Below, piece after piece: positions 1 to 8,416 of a stretch of DNA of 64,000 nt. Made by a program: the position numbers and the translations under genes. Position 1 is the first letter of the stretch. The number at the start of each line of letters is the position of its first letter. The stretch comes from Phytoactinopolyspora mesophila (GTDB taxonomy: Bacteria > Actinomycetota > Actinomycetes > Jiangellales > Jiangellaceae): the NCBI RefSeq assembly GCF_010122465.1, contig NZ_WLZY01000010.1, positions 1 to 64,000 on the forward strand, read 5' to 3'. The notes beneath the pieces are model-generated. The model had not been told where the DNA came from. It searched no databases and saw nothing but the letters and a program-made list of their open reading frames with translations.

Positions 1-121
1 CAACGGACGCCTCGAACACCTCCGCGGCTCCGCCCTCGGATTCCGCAACCTCACCAACTACATCGCCCGATCCCTACTCGAGACCGGCGGCTTCAGACGC
101 CAACTACACCCTCGATTGTGA
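1..121 (+). CDS. ISL3-family transposase, C-terminal end (partial)
   Basis: Only the last 39 codons are in the window, in the frame that starts at base 2 and stops with TGA at 119-121. The peptide contains LRGSALGFRNLTNYIAR and ends GGFRRQLHPRL, which matches my recollection of the conserved C-terminus of ISL3-family transposases (GFRN.TNYIAR, then GGFR). The start and the DDE catalytic core lie upstream of the window. The stop codon almost touches the putative right inverted repeat, as is usual for compact insertion sequences. The family call rests on this short tail and the repeat end; intactness of the transposase cannot be judged. Confidence 0.75.
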   Translation, partial: NGRLEHLRGSALGFRNLTNYIARSLLETGGFRRQLHPRL

Positions 122-127
122 AGAGCC
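1..127 (+). mobile_element. Right end of an ISL3-family insertion sequence
   Basis: Just past the transposase stop the sequence reads GAAGAGCC at 120-127. This is the reverse complement of GGCTCTTC, the terminal bases I associate with actinobacterial ISL3-family elements. From base 128 onward the same frame reads as a DeoR-type sensor domain, so the element boundary falls at 127/128. ISL3 elements usually duplicate 8 bases of target, which would make TCGATACC (128-135) the target copy; the partner copy is outside the window. The boundary is inferred from the motif and the abrupt change in protein homology. Confidence 0.65.
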
Positions 128-697
128 TCGATACCTCACGGTGCTCTCACTGTCGGATTCAATGGTGGCAGCACCACGTTTCAGGTCGCCCGGATATTCG
201 CTCAAAGAATTGGCGTGACCGTCGTGACGAATTCACTCAGTATTGCCGCCGAATTGGCCGGGTCGACCACTGTGAGTTTGCGCGTGACAGGTGGGCTCAG
301 CCGGCCGGCGTCGCACCAACTACTCGGTCCGGACCTGATCCGGTTCCTCAACCGGATCAGTCTGACCGTCGCCGTCGTCGGCATCGATGGAATATCCATC
401 GAGTCCGGCCTGACCATAGGTCATCGGGATGAAGCGGTCGGCACTGCCGCGATGATGTCGCGTGCCGAACGGGTGATCGTCGTCGCCGACGGCACGAAGG
501 TTGGCAGGGTCGCCGCCGCCAGAGTCTGCGGAATCGCCGAAATCGACGAACTCGTCACCGACGATTCCGCCGATCAGCGCGTAATATCCGATATTGAGCG
601 TCGCGGTGTCCGAGTGTCGACTGAAGCAGCAAGGCAAGGACATGACCAGAATGCGAGAATGTGCAATGTAGATTGCACACCTTCACCTCACCCATAG
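128..697 (+). pseudogene. DeoR/GlpR-type regulator, N-terminus lost to IS insertion
   Basis: The reading frame running out of the IS end encodes a typical DeoR C-terminal sugar-phosphate sensor domain: TVGFNGGSTTFQVAR, VTVVTNSLSIAAELAG, then VVGIDGISIESGLTIGH and RVIVVADGTKVGR. An intact family member has about 250 residues with an N-terminal winged HTH of about 60 residues. Here the HTH and the first part of the sensor are missing because the insertion sequence occupies the upstream DNA. About 185 codons remain in frame to the TAG at 695-697. Without the HTH the product could not bind DNA in the usual way, so I call it a broken gene; a GTG at 212 could start only a partial sensor domain. Its former target may have been neighbouring carbohydrate genes such as the beta-helix protein, which is speculation. 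Confidence 0.7.
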
Positions 698-799
698 ACC
701 ATTGCACGATTTCTTCTCCACAATAGTAGATATCTCTTCCGGAATCGCCAGCCGAATTTCCGGAACATTCGACGCTGTCCAAACAAAGGGAGCGGAAAC

Positions 800-2347
800 A
801 TGTGGAGATCGAGTCTCGTATCGTCCCGGCAGTCCGGCGCCCAGCCATCGCGGCGTTCGCTCCTGAGTGGAGCATTGATCGGTGGTGGTGGCCTCGCCGC
901 CGGATCCATACTGGGTGCTTCGCCGGCCGCCGCGGCCCCGCCGAACTGGAAACGCTTCGGCGTCGACCATCCCGGAGGCGACCCCGACGAGACTTCCATA
1001 CAGGCGGCCCTGAACAACGCCCGGGATGCCGGAGGGGGCCACGTGAACGTCGGACCCGGAACCTGGCGCATCCACAATGAGCACCTGCGCATCTATGCCA
1101 ACACCCGGCTGACTCTCTCGCCCGGCACTGTCCTGCTCCGCACCGGCGCGCTGACCGCGATGCTGAGCAACGGTCCGCGGGACGGCTCGGACACGACCAC
1201 CACAGGCTACGACGGCCCCGGCAATATCATCGTCGAAGGCGGCACCTGGGACTTCAATGCGCGAGAGGTGCCGCGCCCTGGCTGGGGCCTGGTCTTCGGG
1301 CATGCCGCCAACATCGTCCTCCAGCACATGGAGATCCTCGACGTATCCGAGTGGCACGCGGTGGAGTACAACGCCGTCTTCAACGGAGTGATCGACTCGT
1401 GCACCGCGATCGGATCGATCGAACGGCCCTCCGCGGCGTGGAATCAGGAGGCGTTGAGCATCGATCTCGCCTGGCCAGGACTACAGCCGTTCGGCGCGGC
1501 CGACTACACCCAGAGCAAAATGATCCGGATCACCAACAACTACTGCTCCGGATGGCCGACCTTCGCCGGCGACCACAGCGGCTACACCAACTCCAGCCAC
1601 GAGCAGTTCATCATCGCCAACAATACGATGCGCGACCTGTCGTACTGGGGCGTCAGTCTTCGCAACGTCAACCGGGCCGTCATCACCGGAAACACGATGA
1701 ACGACGTCGGCGGTGGCATCTGGGTCCGCCCGCACGACGACCCCAACTACGACAACCACCGGGCGAACACCGGCATCGTCGTGTCGGACAACGTCGTGGA
1801 CACCACCACTCGCGACGAGGGCATTCGGGTACGTGGGATCGTTGATGACGTGCTCGGAGATGGCCGGATCTACGGTAGCTCGGTCACCGGGAACGTCGTG
1901 CGCAACGCCGAAAGGACCGGGATCGTGGTTCGGTGGGCGCCGGAGGCGCAAGTCAGCAACAACACCGTGCTGGGTGCGAAGGTCTACGGCATCGAGGTCC
2001 TGAACTCCCCCGCCTCCGTGGTCGGAAGCAACTACGTGCGCGACCTGGACCAGGACGGGATCGCCGTCACCGGCGGCGAGAGCCACCAGGTGACGGGCAA
2101 CTCGGTCGCCAATGCGGCACGATCGGGAGGCGACGGGGCCGGAATTCGCTTCAACGGAGTCTCGGCGGCGAATGTCCAAGGCAACAAGGTGACATCGGTG
2201 TCGCCACGGCCTGCTCACGCGATCTCGTCCGATGCGGCCTCGGCGGACATCTTCTATCCGAACAACGACGTGCGCGGCGGCTACGACACAACCCCGTTCG
2301 ATTTGCAGGGATCGGGCCACTCCGACACCGCGGGCAACGCGACCTGA
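800..2347 (+). CDS. Tat-exported right-handed beta-helix protein (pectate-lyase-like fold)
   Basis: A 515-residue secreted protein. The N-terminus has a twin-arginine signal (SRRSLLSGALIGGGG, residues 17-31) and a cleavage region ASPAAAA near 40. After a short pectate-lyase-3-like segment (DDETSIQAALNNARDAGGG) the body is a run of beta-helix coils of the type GN.V.N...GI.V, typical of PbH1/NosD repeats, from about residue 130 to 490. Such folds are used by polysaccharide lyases, epimerases and phage-tail-like depolymerases. I see no catalytic signature that fixes the substrate, so only the fold is called. The start has an AGGGAG Shine-Dalgarno about 10 bases upstream. The gene stands alone; a palindrome follows it before the convergent serpin gene. 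Confidence 0.8.
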   Translation: MWRSSLVSSRQSGAQPSRRSLLSGALIGGGGLAAGSILGASPAAAAPPNWKRFGVDHPGGDPDETSIQAALNNARDAGGGHVNVGPGTWRIHNEHLRIYANTRLTLSPGTVLLRTGALTAMLSNGPRDGSDTTTTGYDGPGNIIVEGGTWDFNAREVPRPGWGLVFGHAANIVLQHMEILDVSEWHAVEYNAVFNGVIDSCTAIGSIERPSAAWNQEALSIDLAWPGLQPFGAADYTQSKMIRITNNYCSGWPTFAGDHSGYTNSSHEQFIIANNTMRDLSYWGVSLRNVNRAVITGNTMNDVGGGIWVRPHDDPNYDNHRANTGIVVSDNVVDTTTRDEGIRVRGIVDDVLGDGRIYGSSVTGNVVRNAERTGIVVRWAPEAQVSNNTVLGAKVYGIEVLNSPASVVGSNYVRDLDQDGIAVTGGESHQVTGNSVANAARSGGDGAGIRFNGVSAANVQGNKVTSVSPRPAHAISSDAASADIFYPNNDVRGGYDTTPFDLQGSGHSDTAGNAT

Positions 2348-2365
2348 CACGCCTCCATCGCCGTT

Positions 2366-2411
2366 TGCGTCCTGCAGGGTGTGGGCTCTGGCGCTCACCT
2401 TGCAGGACGCA
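2366..2411. terminator. Bidirectional hairpin between convergent genes
   Basis: Arms 2366-2381 and 2396-2411 are complementary over 16 bases with one G-U type mismatch and enclose a 14-base loop. It lies 18 bases after the beta-helix stop and 13 bases after the stop of the convergent serpin gene, so it probably ends both transcripts. There is no T tract, which is usual for GC-rich actinomycetes. Confidence 0.65.
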
Positions 2412-2424
2412 GGCACGGCACATG

Positions 2425-3663
2425 TCAGCCGCGCGGATCGGCCACCACACCGAGGAAGAGGATCGCATCCGTCTGCTGGTCGGAGATCGTGAACGCGAAC
2501 GGCCGGTCGACACGGAACTCCAGCGGCTCCTCCACCGCCGATTCAGCCATGACACCACCTGTGACGGCGGCCGCCTCGGTTCCTTCCTCGTCCACCTTGA
2601 TGTAGGTCTTGTGGACGACGACATCGAGGAACGGGTTGACCTCCGACATCGGCCGGAAGTCGGCACCGGCGCCGAAAGCAGACGGCATCCCCATGCCGGC
2701 CAGCGCGTCGTTGAGATTCAGATCCCATTCGAGTTCGAAACGCGGCATCGCCACCTCGTCGAAGGTGTCCGTCGACAACTCGACGACGGCAGCACGCCAC
2801 TCGGCGGCTTCAAGCCCGTCCAGCATCTCTTCGACACTGCTGTCCTCATCGGGCAGGAGGACCTCCATGCCGTAGCGCTCGTCCTCCCCGTACGGCATCC
2901 GCAGCATGTGGTAACCGTCCCGCTCGGTGTGGCTGAAATCCTCGTCCCACAGGTGCATGAGCGCGACGTCGACATCGCTCCCGTCGGCCAGGCTGAACGG
3001 CTCGTCTCGGGTGTTGCCGGGATCGAACGGCGTGGTCCACTCACCGAGGAAGTAGACGGCATTGAGCAGGACCAGCACGGCATTCGCCGAGGGAAGGCCC
3101 AAGTCGTCGGCAATACCGTCGATCAGCCCTTCGGTGCGTTCATCGACCCATTCGTCGATTTCGTCGGCGGTGTCCTGTGCAGCCAGGTCGGCCTCGTCAA
3201 GCGTTGCCCCGAAGGTGCCGGTGACGAAGTCGACATAGTCCTGCTCAAAAGGTGTTCCCTCCCGGGCCCACAACGCGTTGGACACGGACAGAGTCACGTC
3301 CTCGGTGTCCGCCAGGGCACGCAATAGCGCTCCGACACGTACGTCTCGTGACTCGTCCAGGTGCAGCACTCCCGCCATTTCATCAGCGGTGTCACCGCCC
3401 GCGCCGGCCAGCACCATCGCCAGCAAAGTCGCCACGGAGACCGGCGAGGTCACCGTGTTCTCACTACCGTCCGTCACCGTCGCGAGCAGCTCGAACCCGA
3501 AGGTGTTGACCGCTTCCCCGATCTCACGCGCGTCGCTCGCAGAGAAATCGCCGACACGTTCGACGTCGATCCGCCCCGCGTCACCTGGCGGCCCGTCCGA
3601 ACCGCAGCCGGCGAGCAAGAGCGCGCCAGCGATCAGTCCCGTGAGCATTCGAATCGGTACCAT
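2425..3663 (-). CDS. Serpin-family protease inhibitor, lipoprotein (copy 1)
   Basis: A 412-residue serpin anchored to the membrane by a lipobox: MVPIRMLTGLIAGALLLAGC, with Cys at about residue 20. The serpin core has the shutter segment SPVSVATLLAMVLAGA, NAVYFLGEW, and the hinge EEGTEAAAVT ahead of a reactive-centre loop. The final strand is FRVDRPFAF followed by ILFLGVVADP. Counting from the hinge against clade-B serpins places P1-P1' at about Ser-Ala, give or take one residue, which suggests an elastase- or subtilisin-like target rather than a trypsin-like one. The small hinge residues indicate an inhibitory serpin. The start codon is chosen because GGAGGT lies 6-9 bases upstream and the lipobox then has normal spacing. 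A second copy follows directly upstream on the same strand. Confidence 0.93.
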   Translation of the reverse strand: MVPIRMLTGLIAGALLLAGCGSDGPPGDAGRIDVERVGDFSASDAREIGEAVNTFGFELLATVTDGSENTVTSPVSVATLLAMVLAGAGGDTADEMAGVLHLDESRDVRVGALLRALADTEDVTLSVSNALWAREGTPFEQDYVDFVTGTFGATLDEADLAAQDTADEIDEWVDERTEGLIDGIADDLGLPSANAVLVLLNAVYFLGEWTTPFDPGNTRDEPFSLADGSDVDVALMHLWDEDFSHTERDGYHMLRMPYGEDERYGMEVLLPDEDSSVEEMLDGLEAAEWRAAVVELSTDTFDEVAMPRFELEWDLNLNDALAGMGMPSAFGAGADFRPMSEVNPFLDVVVHKTYIKVDEEGTEAAAVTGGVMAESAVEEPLEFRVDRPFAFTISDQQTDAILFLGVVADPRG

Positions 3664-3698
3664 CGAGCACCTCCACAGTCTCAGCTCGCCCACCGCGG

Positions 3699-3718
3699 CT
3701 GCATACTAAGTTCGACGC
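3699..3718 (-). promoter_or_regulatory. Conserved upstream element of serpin copy 1
   Basis: This 20-base stretch lies 36 bases before the serpin start. It matches the stretch at the same distance before serpin copy 2 (5167-5186) at 18 of 20 positions, while the flanks diverge. On the minus strand it contains TAGTAT, a fair -10 hexamer (TAGTGT in the other copy). I infer a retained promoter core after gene duplication; the sigma factor is unknown. Confidence 0.45.
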
Positions 3719-3890
3719 GGACCGCCCGGCGCGGGTTGCTTGTGAACCGCCGAATCGAGGCCCTTCGCGGCTCCCACTTCGCTGAGGACGGCGACCGCTT
3801 TGAATCACCGCGCCGACCCGACGAGGCCGGGCCGCCGACAGCTGCCTTGCCGGCCGCACAGGAGCCGTAGGACCTCCCGCGAACGTGAGT

Positions 3891-5129
3891 TCAGCCGCGC
3901 GGATCGACGACGGTACCCAGGAACAGGATCGTGCCGGTCTCCGCATCAGAAATCGTGAAGACGAAGGGCCGGTCGACGCGGAACACCATCGGCTCGACCG
4001 GTGCGGACCCGACCATGTCCGACGCGGTGACAGCGGCAGCCTCGGTGCCTTCCTCGTCGACCCGGATGTACGTCTTGTGCACGACGCTGTTGAGAACCGG
4101 CCCGATTGGTGACATCGGCCGGAAATCGGCACCCCCTCCGAATGCGACGCCCATACCGAGCTCGATCAAGGCGTCGTTGAGGACAAGCTCCCACTCGAGC
4201 TCGAACCTTGGCAGCACCAGCTCCTCGAACAATGACGACGTGAGATCATTCGCCGCGGAACGCCATTCGTCGGCGTCGAGCGATGCCAGCAGGGCGTCCA
4301 CATTGGAGTCCTCGTCGGGCAAGAGCACTTCCATGCCGTAACGCTCATCGTCGCCATACGGCATCCGCAGCATGCGATACCCATCGCGCGTCGTGTGGCT
4401 GAAGTCCTCGTAGCGCATATACATCATCGCTACCTCGGACTCGCTACCGTCAGCCAAGGTGAACGGCTCGTCCAGAGTGTTGCCGGAATCGAACGGCGTA
4501 GTCCATTCACCGAGGAAGTAGACGGCGTTGATCAAGACCAGGACAGCGGTTGTCGACGGTAGCCCGAGGCTCTCGGCGATGTCTTCGATCAGCCCTTCGG
4601 TACGATCATCGACCCATTGGTCGATTTCGTCAGCAGTCGCCTGTGAACTGAGATCAGCCTCATCGAGGGTCGCCCCGAACGTGTTGGTGACGAAGTCGAC
4701 GTATTCCTCCTCGAACGGTATCCCGTCGTCGGCCCAAAGGGCATTGGCCACGGACAGGGTGACGTCATCGGTATCCGCGAGGTTCCGCAGCAGCGCACCG
4801 ACGCGCACGTCACGGGACTCGTCGAGGTGCAGCCCACCGGCCATCGCTTCAGCGGTGTCACCCTCCGCCCCGGCCAGCACCATCGCCAGCAGGGTCGCCA
4901 CCGAGACCGGCGATATGACCGTGTTCTCGTCTTCTTCGGCAACCACGCCGAGCAGATCGAACCCAAACCTGTTCATCGAATCGCCGACCGCCCACGCGTC
5001 GTCAGCAGAGAGATCGGCCACTAGTTCAAAGTCGATCCTCGCGGCGTCTCCCGGGGGCCCGTCCGAACCGCACCCGGTGAACAGCAACGCGATCGCTGCC
5101 ACACCCACGAACGCACGCTTGGACAGCAT
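3891..5129 (-). CDS. Serpin-family protease inhibitor, lipoprotein (copy 2)
   Basis: A second serpin of 412 residues, clearly a tandem paralogue of the gene at 2425-3663: same lipobox context (TGCGSDGPPGDA), same hinge EEGTEAAAVT, same ending FRVDRPFVF...ILFLGTVVDPRG. The reactive loop after the hinge has diverged fastest (ASDMVGSAPVEPM against GGVMAESAVEEPL), as expected when duplicates take on different proteases; the predicted P1-P1' is again about Ser-Ala. The start with GGAGGT upstream gives MLSKRAFVGVAAIALLFTGC as lipoprotein signal. The 227 bases between the copies hold the copy-1 promoter and nothing else I recognise. Serpins are uncommon in bacteria, and an outer-surface pair suggests defence against exogenous or self-secreted proteases. 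Confidence 0.93.
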   Translation of the reverse strand: MLSKRAFVGVAAIALLFTGCGSDGPPGDAARIDFELVADLSADDAWAVGDSMNRFGFDLLGVVAEEDENTVISPVSVATLLAMVLAGAEGDTAEAMAGGLHLDESRDVRVGALLRNLADTDDVTLSVANALWADDGIPFEEEYVDFVTNTFGATLDEADLSSQATADEIDQWVDDRTEGLIEDIAESLGLPSTTAVLVLINAVYFLGEWTTPFDSGNTLDEPFTLADGSESEVAMMYMRYEDFSHTTRDGYRMLRMPYGDDERYGMEVLLPDEDSNVDALLASLDADEWRSAANDLTSSLFEELVLPRFELEWELVLNDALIELGMGVAFGGGADFRPMSPIGPVLNSVVHKTYIRVDEEGTEAAAVTASDMVGSAPVEPMVFRVDRPFVFTISDAETGTILFLGTVVDPRG

Positions 5130-5166
5130 CGACGACCTCCAGGTTCGAGCAGCGCACCCACCATGA

Positions 5167-5186
5167 CTGCACACTAGGTTCGACGC
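5167..5186 (-). promoter_or_regulatory. Conserved upstream element of serpin copy 2
   Basis: Counterpart of 3699-3718, 38 bases before the copy-2 start, with TAGTGT in the position of a -10 hexamer on the minus strand. The similarity to the copy-1 element is the only evidence. Confidence 0.4.
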
Positions 5187-5213
5187 CGGCAGATCGGTTC
5201 CGGTTCCGGCCGC

Positions 5214-6191
5214 TCACTCGTAGAGGACGTACTCCGGCAACGGCTCCAGCGCCAGAACCTGCTCGGGGGTCATCAGCGGCCCGTGCCTGGTGTCTTCTTC
5301 GAAGAAGAGCTTGAAACCGGCGCGGACGTGCTCCGGCATGGTGGCGATGACGCGATCCCAGGTCGCTTCCTTGTCAGCCCGCGCCCCGATGCCGTCGACG
5401 CTCTTGACGATCTCGACCCCAGGGTGCTCGCCGAGATCGTCTTCATCTTCAACCACCGACTCGTGCACCTGATGGAAGACGATCACCTTCTCCGGGAGGT
5501 TCTCCTCGGCGACCAGCGCGGAAACGTATTCGGCTACGGAGTCGAGCTCGGAACCGGTTGTGCTCCCATATGTCTGACCCGGTACCTCGCCGTCGCCGAC
5601 CGCCCACTCCGGATCGAGCGCCAAACCGACATCGGGTTCACGCAGCCATTCCTCGAGAAGCTGCACATCATCGAGGAATCCGGAGCGGCCCGGCTGCACG
5701 TTGAGCAACAACAACGCCTCGTGCTCCCGGGCGGCTTCGAGATAGTCCCGGATCACCTCGTCCGGCTCGACAGTCCTGTAGAGCCCGCTCGCCGTGGGTG
5801 AAGGATGCGCGATGATCGCGATCAGCTCGTAGACGGGCAGCACCGTACGGCCGTCCACCTCGTAGTCCGGGATGATCTCGTCGAGTTCGGCAGCCGCTCC
5901 GTCGAGGTCCTCGGCATCCAAGCGCCCGAACGCCGGTGAGCGCCCGCCCGAGAAGCCGACCAGGCGGTGCTCGGGGAAGATCGACGTGGCTCCATTGGGC
6001 AGCGTCGGTTCCGGCTCGGGTTCCGGCGTGGGCTCGTCCTGTGGTGGCTGGTCCCGGGACGGCTGATCATCGGGTGACGACGTGGCACCAGGCTCAATGG
6101 GACCCGGCACCGAAGAATCTTCGTCAGCGCTACAGGCGCCCACCATGAAGGCGACCATCGCGGCGAAGCAACACAAAGATCGAGCACGCAT
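5214..6191 (-). CDS. Lipoprotein with Pro/Glu-rich linker, function unknown
   Basis: A 325-residue lipoprotein. The signal MRARSLCCFAAMVAFMVGAC gives a lipobox Cys at about residue 20, followed by an acidic, proline-rich linker (PTPEPEPEPTLP, residues 50-66) that would hold the domain away from the membrane. The C-terminal domain of about 250 residues has alternating hydrophobic strands and helices with the segments LLLLNVQPGRSGFLDD, VGLALDPEW and KVIVFHQVHE, which together suggest a TIM-barrel hydrolase-like fold. I do not recognise a catalytic signature and assign no reaction. The start is chosen for the signal peptide; no strong Shine-Dalgarno precedes it. It is transcribed toward the serpins but separated by their promoter. 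Confidence 0.75.
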   Translation of the reverse strand: MRARSLCCFAAMVAFMVGACSADEDSSVPGPIEPGATSSPDDQPSRDQPPQDEPTPEPEPEPTLPNGATSIFPEHRLVGFSGGRSPAFGRLDAEDLDGAAAELDEIIPDYEVDGRTVLPVYELIAIIAHPSPTASGLYRTVEPDEVIRDYLEAAREHEALLLLNVQPGRSGFLDDVQLLEEWLREPDVGLALDPEWAVGDGEVPGQTYGSTTGSELDSVAEYVSALVAEENLPEKVIVFHQVHESVVEDEDDLGEHPGVEIVKSVDGIGARADKEATWDRVIATMPEHVRAGFKLFFEEDTRHGPLMTPEQVLALEPLPEYVLYE

Positions 6192-6396
6192 CCAGTCGAG
6201 TCTGCACGGAGGTAGGCGAAATTTGCCACTTCCGGAGCGGTACAGCCGTCGCCTTTTCGATTCAGCCGTTAGCCGCGGGACTGTCTCGCAACCGGACTGG
6301 GCGGATCTCCATGTCACACACACAACGTTGCCTCAGTGACAGAGATCCGCCACCCGTCCGTGGGCGCCGACCAGCGAGGATGTCGACGTCCGTGAG

Positions 6397-6489
6397 CGGA
6401 GGGCATGGGATTCGAACCCATGAGGACGGAGAGGGCCCCGCCCTAGAACTTTTCAAGAGTTCCCCGTTCGGCCACTCCGGCAGCCCTCC
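6397..6489 (-). tRNA. tRNA-Ser (anticodon UGA)
   Basis: The minus strand folds as a class II tRNA. The acceptor stem GGAGGGC pairs with GCCCTCC, with discriminator G. The anticodon stem-loop is GAACT-CTTGAAA-AGTTC, which puts TGA at 34-36. There is a long variable arm and a T-arm with GGTTCGAATCC. The long variable arm and the G discriminator are serine identity features. CCA is not encoded. It stands alone between a lipoprotein gene and a sulfurtransferase gene. Confidence 0.95.
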
Positions 6490-6584
6490 CGGCACACGCA
6501 AGTGTGCCACGAAAGCACCGTCGAGATCGACTGACCTCCCCGCGGCCTCTTGACCGAAACGCCGTGGACCCCGGTGATCACGCA

Positions 6585-7436
6585 TCAATGATCACCGGAA
6601 CGACGCGACGCCGCGGCGGGCCGTTCCGGGTCACACGACCACTGCGACCATGAGCCCGGATATAGCGCGGCTCGCACTCCGGCCAGTTCCAGCGCCGCGA
6701 CCTCGTGGGCGGCGGTGATGCCAGAACCGCAGTAAACGCCCACGCCGGCCGGGGCACCGGCTTCCACCCCGAGCGTCGCGAAACGCTGCTGGAGTTCGGC
6801 AACCGGACGAAACCGGCCGTCGGCATCCAGATTCTCGGTAGTCGGGGCGCTCAATGCACCTGGAATATGCCCGGCCCGCGGATCGACCGGTTCGGTCTCG
6901 CCGCGGTAGCGCTCGGCCGCCCGGGCATCGAGCAGCACACCGCCGTGCGCCATAACGGCGGCGTCGTCGGCGTCCAGGACGGGCATGGCGCCCGGGCGCA
7001 GGACGACATCACCGGGTTCAGGCCGCACATCTCCGGATTCGAGTGGATAGCCGGCACGACGCCAAGCCCCGAGGCCACCGTCCAGGAGCCGCACCTCTGA
7101 GAACCCGCCCCACCTCAGCAACCACCACGCGCGGGCCGCGGACATCGCGGCGTTGTCGTCGTAGGCCACCACGAGGCTGTCGCCGCACACGCCCCACCGC
7201 CTGGCCGCATGCTCGAGATCCATGATGGCCGGCAACGGATGGCGGCCCTCTTCCGGCGACGCGGGCGCGGCCAGTTCAGTCTCGAGATCGACGAAAACCG
7301 CTCCCGGCAGATGACCTGAGCGGTATTGCTCAAGGCCGTGAGGAGCACCGAGTTTCCAGCGCACATCGAGGAGCACCACCGGAAAACCGTCGGTCAACAG
7401 ACCGTGGAGTTCGTCCGGGCCCATCAGAACACTCAT
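6585..7436 (-). CDS. Sulfurtransferase, tandem rhodanese domains (thiosulfate/3-mercaptopyruvate type)
   Basis: A 283-residue protein with two rhodanese domains (about 10-130 and 155-270). The catalytic Cys is at about residue 236 in CGSGITA, which fits the CGSG.TA active-site loop of 3-mercaptopyruvate sulfurtransferases better than the CRKG loop of classic thiosulfate rhodaneses. It would transfer sulfane sulfur to cyanide or thiols in the cytoplasm. The start MSVLMGPDEL is chosen because AAGGGG lies about 10 bases upstream, and the longer reading frame would overlap the divergent kinase promoter. The divergent ROK kinase starts 105 bases away. Confidence 0.9.
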   Translation of the reverse strand: MSVLMGPDELHGLLTDGFPVVLLDVRWKLGAPHGLEQYRSGHLPGAVFVDLETELAAPASPEEGRHPLPAIMDLEHAARRWGVCGDSLVVAYDDNAAMSAARAWWLLRWGGFSEVRLLDGGLGAWRRAGYPLESGDVRPEPGDVVLRPGAMPVLDADDAAVMAHGGVLLDARAAERYRGETEPVDPRAGHIPGALSAPTTENLDADGRFRPVAELQQRFATLGVEAGAPAGVGVYCGSGITAAHEVAALELAGVRAALYPGSWSQWSCDPERPAAASRRSGDH

Positions 7437-7541
7437 CGCAACAGCCCCTTGATATCCGCCACACTCCAGCATGGCCTTCATGGCGATTCGCGTCCCCCGA
7501 TTTCCGGCGAAGGACAATATCAAGCTACCGTCTCATTCGTG

Positions 7542-8327
7542 ATGACCTCCGCCGGCGAAGGCCCGCGCACTCTGGCCGTAGACTGCGGCGGAACGGGCCT
7601 CAAAGCCACCGTGCTCAGTGCGGACGGCACGCCTCTACATAAGCGTGCCCGGCTGCGCACACCATACCCATGCCCGCCCGAAGTCCTCGTCGATGCGGTC
7701 ACTTCCCTCGCTGACGCAACCGGCGAAGCTTTCGACCGGGTATCCGTCGGCTTTCCCGGCATGGTACGGCTCGGCGTCGTGCATGCGACTCCTCACTATG
7801 TCACCGAAGCGGGCCCGTTCACCCCGCCACGCGCGGACCTGGTGGCGGCTTGGTCGGGATACGACATTCAGGCGGCCCTCGAAGACGCCCTCGGGCGGCC
7901 GACGCGCGTGCTGAATGACGCCGAGATCGCCGGTCTCGCCGTTATCGAGAGCAAGGGTTTCGAGGTGGTCTTGACGCTGGGAACCGGGCTCGGATGCGCG
8001 CTCTTCGACGACGGCGTGCTGCTGCCCAAGGTCGAGCTCTCGCAGGCGCCATTCCGTAAGGGACAGACCTACGACCAGCAGCTGGGCCACCATGCGAGGC
8101 GCAGGCTCGGCAACCGGCGGTGGTCACGCCGGGTAGTCAAGGCTGTCGACGGTCTGCGTCCGGTGCTGAACTGGGATCGGCTGTATGTGGGTGGTGGCGG
8201 TGCCAAGCACATCAAACTCGAACTCGGCGACGACGTCACTACGGTGGGCAACGAGAATGGCCTGCTCGGTGGTATCCGGTTGTGGAACGACCGGGTCTCA
8301 CGCGGGCGTCGCATTGAAGAAATCTAA
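7542..8327 (+). CDS. ROK-family sugar kinase, polyphosphate-glucokinase-like
   Basis: A 261-residue cytoplasmic kinase. The phosphate-1 loop is AVDCGGTGLKA near the N-terminus, then NDAEIAG with the catalytic Asp, and a phosphate-2 loop LTLGTGLGCALFDDG. The C-terminal part has LNWDRLYVGGGGAKHI, resembling the NPD..YIGGGN region of PpgK-type polyphosphate glucokinases. The CxCGxxGCxE zinc motif of ROK repressors and many ROK hexokinases is absent, which also fits the PpgK branch. Phosphoryl donor (ATP or polyphosphate) cannot be told from sequence by eye. GTG at 7539 immediately precedes the chosen ATG and is an equally possible start. Confidence 0.85.
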   Translation: MTSAGEGPRTLAVDCGGTGLKATVLSADGTPLHKRARLRTPYPCPPEVLVDAVTSLADATGEAFDRVSVGFPGMVRLGVVHATPHYVTEAGPFTPPRADLVAAWSGYDIQAALEDALGRPTRVLNDAEIAGLAVIESKGFEVVLTLGTGLGCALFDDGVLLPKVELSQAPFRKGQTYDQQLGHHARRRLGNRRWSRRVVKAVDGLRPVLNWDRLYVGGGGAKHIKLELGDDVTTVGNENGLLGGIRLWNDRVSRGRRIEEI

Positions 8328-8416
8328 GAATCCGCGCGATTAGGGCGCCGGTTCTCAAGCGGGTTCGAGTACCGGGCTTCTCGCCGCTCCCCTTCGGTGA
8401 ATACCAGGGGTGGGGT

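Noticed and set aside
1933-3327. Long open frame of 464 codons antisense to the serpin and overlapping the beta-helix gene
   Set aside because: It is a GC-driven shadow: two well-supported genes with Shine-Dalgarno sites and domains explain both halves, and the translation has arginine-rich, motif-free sequence.
8340-8416. GGGTTCGAGTACC looked like a tRNA T-arm
   Set aside because: No acceptor, anticodon or D stem can be formed around it on either strand.
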